From assembly GCF_900187445.1 (NCBI RefSeq), contig NZ_FYEB01000022.1, positions 1 through 64,000 of the forward strand: a stretch of DNA of 64,000 nucleotides, read 5' to 3'. The stretch is from Pseudomonas sp. Irchel s3b2. Lineage in GTDB: Bacteria; Pseudomonadota; Gammaproteobacteria; Pseudomonadales; Pseudomonadaceae. This document shows, piece by piece, positions 61,456-64,000 of this stretch (the stretch's first letter is position 1; each line of letters begins with the position of its first letter). Under the pieces are notes generated by a model. It did not search any database. It was not told the DNA's origin and was given only the letters and a program-made list of their open reading frames with translations. The translations under genes and the position numbers were made by a program.

Positions 61456-61629
61456 TCATAGCGTCAGGTAACTGATAAGTCGGCTCAACAGGCCCAAACC
61501 AATGGTCACTGCCAACACCATCACCAGGAGCATCCACGGCCGGAAAGGCCGGCGCTCGACTTGGTGCTGGGAAAGGCGCAGGTATTGTTCGACATGCTTT
61601 TGGTCGTCCGGGTTCAGGCGGCTGGTCAT
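61456..61629 (-). CDS. DUF3094-like small membrane protein
   Basis: A 57-residue protein that begins MTSRLNPDDQKHVEQYLRL and has one C-terminal membrane helix about residues 32-52 (PWMLLVMVLAVTIGLGLL). It is short enough to be missed by many gene finders. GAGG lies 8 bases before the ATG at 61629. From memory it fits DUF3094, a Pseudomonas family upstream of ndh (PA4537-like). Function unknown. It is 60 bases from the ndh start. Confidence 0.75.
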   Translation of the reverse strand: MTSRLNPDDQKHVEQYLRLSQHQVERRPFRPWMLLVMVLAVTIGLGLLSRLISYLTL

Positions 61630-61680
61630 ATTGGGCCTCGTCAGGTAGACGTTGCTGAATGTTTAGAAGCTACAGGGCTT

Positions 61681-61799
61681 TTATCCTGGGTTGAACGGAG
61701 CATAGCCGCTGTCCGGAGTCGGCTCGACATTCACCCTGTCGTCCAGGCGAATGATGCCACTTTGTAACACTCGTCGATCAGCTCCTGCAACGGACTCAC
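61681..61799 (-). pseudogene. Possible frameshifted small gene coupled to DUF1780 gene
   Basis: A GTG at 61799 overlaps the stop of the DUF1780 gene as GTGA and opens a frame reading VSPLQELIDECYK, which ends early. The next reading frame continues with GIIRLDDRVNVEPTPDSGY and ends at TAA 61681. The two pieces would join if one base were added near the AAA at about 61761. It may be a real gene with a frameshift or a sequencing error, or chance. Confidence 0.35.
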
Positions 61800-62422
61800 A
61801 GGCTGATCCCGACATCGAAAACGATGCTGCGACCCAGATTGCTGCGCAAGAAATCCGGGGCATCCGGATGGGCGAATAGCACTCGGGCAAAGGTCGGGCC
61901 GACCAGCGACAACGAGCGCCAGCCCTGACGCAAATACTCGGTAGGCGGCGGAAAGTGGCTGTTGAGGTCCAGCACTTCGCGCTTGAGGCTGGCGAAGGCG
62001 ATGATGTCCAGCTCCCCCAGGTCCATGCCGCGCTCTTTGTAGTTGTGGGCTTTTTTGCGCAAGGTCGGCGCCAGCCTTAGCAGAAATTCATTGGCGGGGA
62101 TGCGTCGGGGCTTGGTTTCACGGCGCACCAACTGGCTCAGGGAAAACGCGCTGCGCCGACGTTGCAGCTCGTCGCGCCATTCGTCGTTGAGGCGCCGGCC
62201 TTCGTCGAGCACGAAAAACACCTCGAAATTCGCGTCGCGGAACAACACGTCCGGCGGCTCCCCGGCGGGGGCAAATTCGTCGGCGCGATAGGGAATGTTC
62301 AGGCCTTGCAGCAGGCGCTGGCAAACCCAACGCTCACGCTCCCATTTGCGGGCATTGGACAGGAACGTGTTGGCTTGCTCGGCCGCAATGGTCAGCAGGC
62401 GTAAATAATCTGAGTCATCCAT
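61796..62422 (-). CDS. DUF1780 family protein
   Basis: A 208-residue soluble protein beginning MDDSDYLRLLTIAAEQANTF, with a conserved segment RKWERERWVCQRLLQ and ELDIIAFASLKR. From memory it matches DUF1780 (PA4536-like), predicted nuclease-like fold. Function unknown. I use ATG 62422; longer starts at 62443 and 62452 are possible. Its stop overlaps a downstream GTG as GTGA. Confidence 0.78.
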   Translation of the reverse strand: MDDSDYLRLLTIAAEQANTFLSNARKWERERWVCQRLLQGLNIPYRADEFAPAGEPPDVLFRDANFEVFFVLDEGRRLNDEWRDELQRRRSAFSLSQLVRRETKPRRIPANEFLLRLAPTLRKKAHNYKERGMDLGELDIIAFASLKREVLDLNSHFPPPTEYLRQGWRSLSLVGPTFARVLFAHPDAPDFLRSNLGRSIVFDVGISL

Positions 62423-62551
62423 AGGCCCAAGCTTAGCGTTCATTTGCGACAAGCAGAAAGTGTGAAATGGTAAACGGAGGCACTGGGCACTCGGAACGGG
62501 CGGTGTAGACTGATGGCCATTACGCCTATGCGCTCGAACGAGGAGTAGAAC

Positions 62552-63019
62552 TTGAAATATTGGCCGGTGTTATTGCTCAGTCTTCTGCCTCTTTGGGCCC
62601 AGGCGCTGGAGGTTGGTGAGCGCTTGGCGCCGTGGACCTTACTTGATCAGTTCGATCAGGCTTTCACACTCGATAACCAGACTCAGACGCTGCTGGTGGC
62701 GCGCAGCATGGACGCCGCCAAACTGGTCGGCGCCGCTCTGCAGGACCAGCCCAAGGGCTACCTGGAGGCTCGGCACACGGTATTTATCGCGGACATCCAG
62801 CGCATGCCTCGACTGATCGCGAAGATGTTTGCAGTACCGGCTATGCGCGATTATCCCTATCGAGTGATGCTTGACCGTGATGGTCGTGTGGCGCCGCGCT
62901 ACCCCGGGTCCGTGGATAAAGTGCTGTGGCTGCAGCTCAAGGACGGTCAATTGGTGGGGAAGCACGAATACGCCACGGCGGCACAATTGCGTGAGGCGCT
63001 GGAAAAGGCTCTGCCATGA
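62552..63019 (+). CDS. Thioredoxin-fold exported protein (YtfJ-like)
   Basis: A 155-residue protein with a signal peptide (about 1-18, cut after AQA). The mature part begins LEVGERLAPWTLLDQFDQAFTL, like thioredoxin/peroxiredoxin starts, but no CxxC is present. It is similar in layout to YtfJ-type periplasmic proteins; database names such as FAD/FMN-containing dehydrogenase are unsupported by what I see. TTG start at 62552 with GAGGAG 6 bases upstream. Confidence 0.7.
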   Translation: MKYWPVLLLSLLPLWAQALEVGERLAPWTLLDQFDQAFTLDNQTQTLLVARSMDAAKLVGAALQDQPKGYLEARHTVFIADIQRMPRLIAKMFAVPAMRDYPYRVMLDRDGRVAPRYPGSVDKVLWLQLKDGQLVGKHEYATAAQLREALEKALP

Positions 63020-63030
63020 TCGGCGCATGC

Positions 63031-63477
63031 CTATGGGCGTTCACGCTGCTGTAGCCTTTCCATGTTGTGTTTTATGACATCCATCACCGCAGCGGTCATC
63101 ACCGAGGTGGAGACACCAAACATCAGGATGCCGTTGGCGGCCTCCAATGGGCCAAGCAGACGCCAGCGAGAGGACATGACGATGTCGCCGTAGCCTAGCG
63201 TGGCGAAGTTGACCGCCGAGTGATACAGCGCGATGGCGAATTCGTCGAACTCATCGAGCAGCATGAACAGCGTGGCCCAGATGGCGATCTGCACGAAATT
63301 ACTCAGCAACATCAGCAGCATCACCATCGACAACAACAGGATATTCAGCCATTGCGTTTCAGGCGGTTTGGAATGCCTGAAATGCACGTATTGACGCAGG
63401 CATATGGTCACGAAAACGGCTTGCATCAGCAGGCAGAACAACATTACGGGGAGGCCGGCCAGCAGGTTTAACAGCAT
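63031..63477 (-). CDS. Two-TM potassium channel family protein
   Basis: A 148-residue membrane protein with helices at about 5-30, 45-75 and 105-130. The pore signature TLGYGDIV lies between helices at about residue 93-100, matching the K+ selectivity filter TxGYGD. No ligand-binding domain is attached. It may be a small ion channel of Ion_trans_2 type. Convergent with the preceding gene. Confidence 0.85.
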   Translation of the reverse strand: MLLNLLAGLPVMLFCLLMQAVFVTICLRQYVHFRHSKPPETQWLNILLLSMVMLLMLLSNFVQIAIWATLFMLLDEFDEFAIALYHSAVNFATLGYGDIVMSSRWRLLGPLEAANGILMFGVSTSVMTAAVMDVIKHNMERLQQRERP

Positions 63478-63499
63478 GGGGATATCCTCGGCCGCCGTG

Positions 63500-64000
63500 T
63501 CAGGTCTGCCCCTGGTTGTCTGGTCCGGGTTCTTGCGCTTGATCCACCCATTCCCAGAACAGCTGATAGCCGACCGCGAGTATCACAGGGCCGATAAACA
63601 GGCCGAGGATACCGCCCGTGACCATGCCGCCCAAGGCACCGATCAGCACCACAGGCATCGGTACATCGACACCACGGCCTAGCAACAGTGGTTTGAGGAC
63701 GTTATCGACCAATCCTGCGATGAAGACATAGATGGCAAACACAATGGTCGCCGTGCTGGCACCTTCGCTCATGAAAACAAAGGCGATGACCGGAAGGGTA
63801 ATCAGGCTCGCCGGTAATTGCATGATGCCAAGAAGCAGCACCGCCAAAGCGAGAAGACCGGCGCCGGGGACGCCCATGAGCACAAAGCCGATGCCCACCA
63901 ACAGCATCTGGATGAAGGCGATACCGACCACTCCCAACGCCACTGCCCGGATGGTGGCGGTGCACAGGTCGGCGATTTTCGGCCCGTTGATCGGACCGCT
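63500..64000 (-). CDS. PerM/AI-2E family transporter (truncated at window edge)
   Basis: The C-terminal 166 residues of a polytopic protein, open at the right edge. Motifs include VLIGALGGMVTGGILGLFIGP near the C-terminus and DNVLKPLLLGRG, both found in the AI-2E/PerM family. Family members export autoinducer-2 or act as sodium/proton exchangers; the role here cannot be set. The frame continues past 64000. Confidence 0.85.
   Translation of the reverse strand, partial: SGPINGPKIADLCTATIRAVALGVVGIAFIQMLLVGIGFVLMGVPGAGLLALAVLLLGIMQLPASLITLPVIAFVFMSEGASTATIVFAIYVFIAGLVDNVLKPLLLGRGVDVPMPVVLIGALGGMVTGGILGLFIGPVILAVGYQLFWEWVDQAQEPGPDNQGQT

Overview
The window is a piece of a Pseudomonas chromosome, most likely from the P. 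fluorescens group. The evidence is protein-level similarity to Pseudomonas families, high G+C coding with strong G/C third positions, many short REP-type palindromes built on a GTAGGAGCGAGGCTTGCCCG core, and a gene order that, from memory, follows the P. aeruginosa PAO1 block PA4536 to PA4608 (read in reverse here). Genus is very likely; species cannot be set from the sequence alone. The content is mainly core genome and I see no prophage, plasmid, CRISPR array or defence island. The left edge cuts what looks like an IS4-type transposase.

Layout. 1-340: partial transposase and a repeat-rich intergenic stretch. 340-4240: a MapZ-like PilZ protein, then a CstA/BtsT-type transporter, its YbdD/YjiX partner and a CobW/YjiA GTPase. 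4347-7166: an accessory-looking minus-strand operon of a DctA-type transporter followed by two FCD-class GntR regulators, with two identical GGTCTTACC operator-like sites upstream of dctA. 7442-15177: glyA, a large secreted putative glycoside hydrolase, and a MorA-like PAS-GGDEF-EAL protein. 15464-20667: EttA, an atypical Gre factor, a DUF4105 protein and a DUF3015 protein. 20944-28717: a LonB-like protease, small conserved proteins, a lipoprotein of unknown function, YqhA, FklB and YjdM.

28914-42107 is a dense housekeeping block: ispB, rplU-rpmA, obg, proB, creA, rpsT, murJ, ribF-ileS-lspA-fkpB and ispH. 42076-52843 is the type IV pilus minor-pilin locus (fimT, then fimU-pilV-pilW-pilX-pilY1-pilE), a ThiO-like oxidase and the pilSR two-component system. 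52980-58532 holds bamD, rluD-pgeF and clpB with a clear sigma-32-type promoter. 58833-59247 carries four tRNA genes (Asn, Pro, Lys, Pro). The right end has an EF-hand protein with tandem EGKCG motifs, an NADH dehydrogenase, small conserved genes, a two-TM potassium channel and a truncated PerM/AI-2E family transporter.

How the parts relate. Three features bear on surface and motile behaviour: MapZ (c-di-GMP receptor), MorA (c-di-GMP synthesis and breakdown) and the minor pilins with PilY1 and PilSR. The best candidates for new biology are modest: the EF-hand/EGKCG protein without visible maturation partners, the dctA module with tandem regulators, the secreted glycoside hydrolase between glyA and morA, a 131-bp imperfect inverted repeat upstream of murJ, and a possible frameshifted small gene coupled to the DUF1780 gene.
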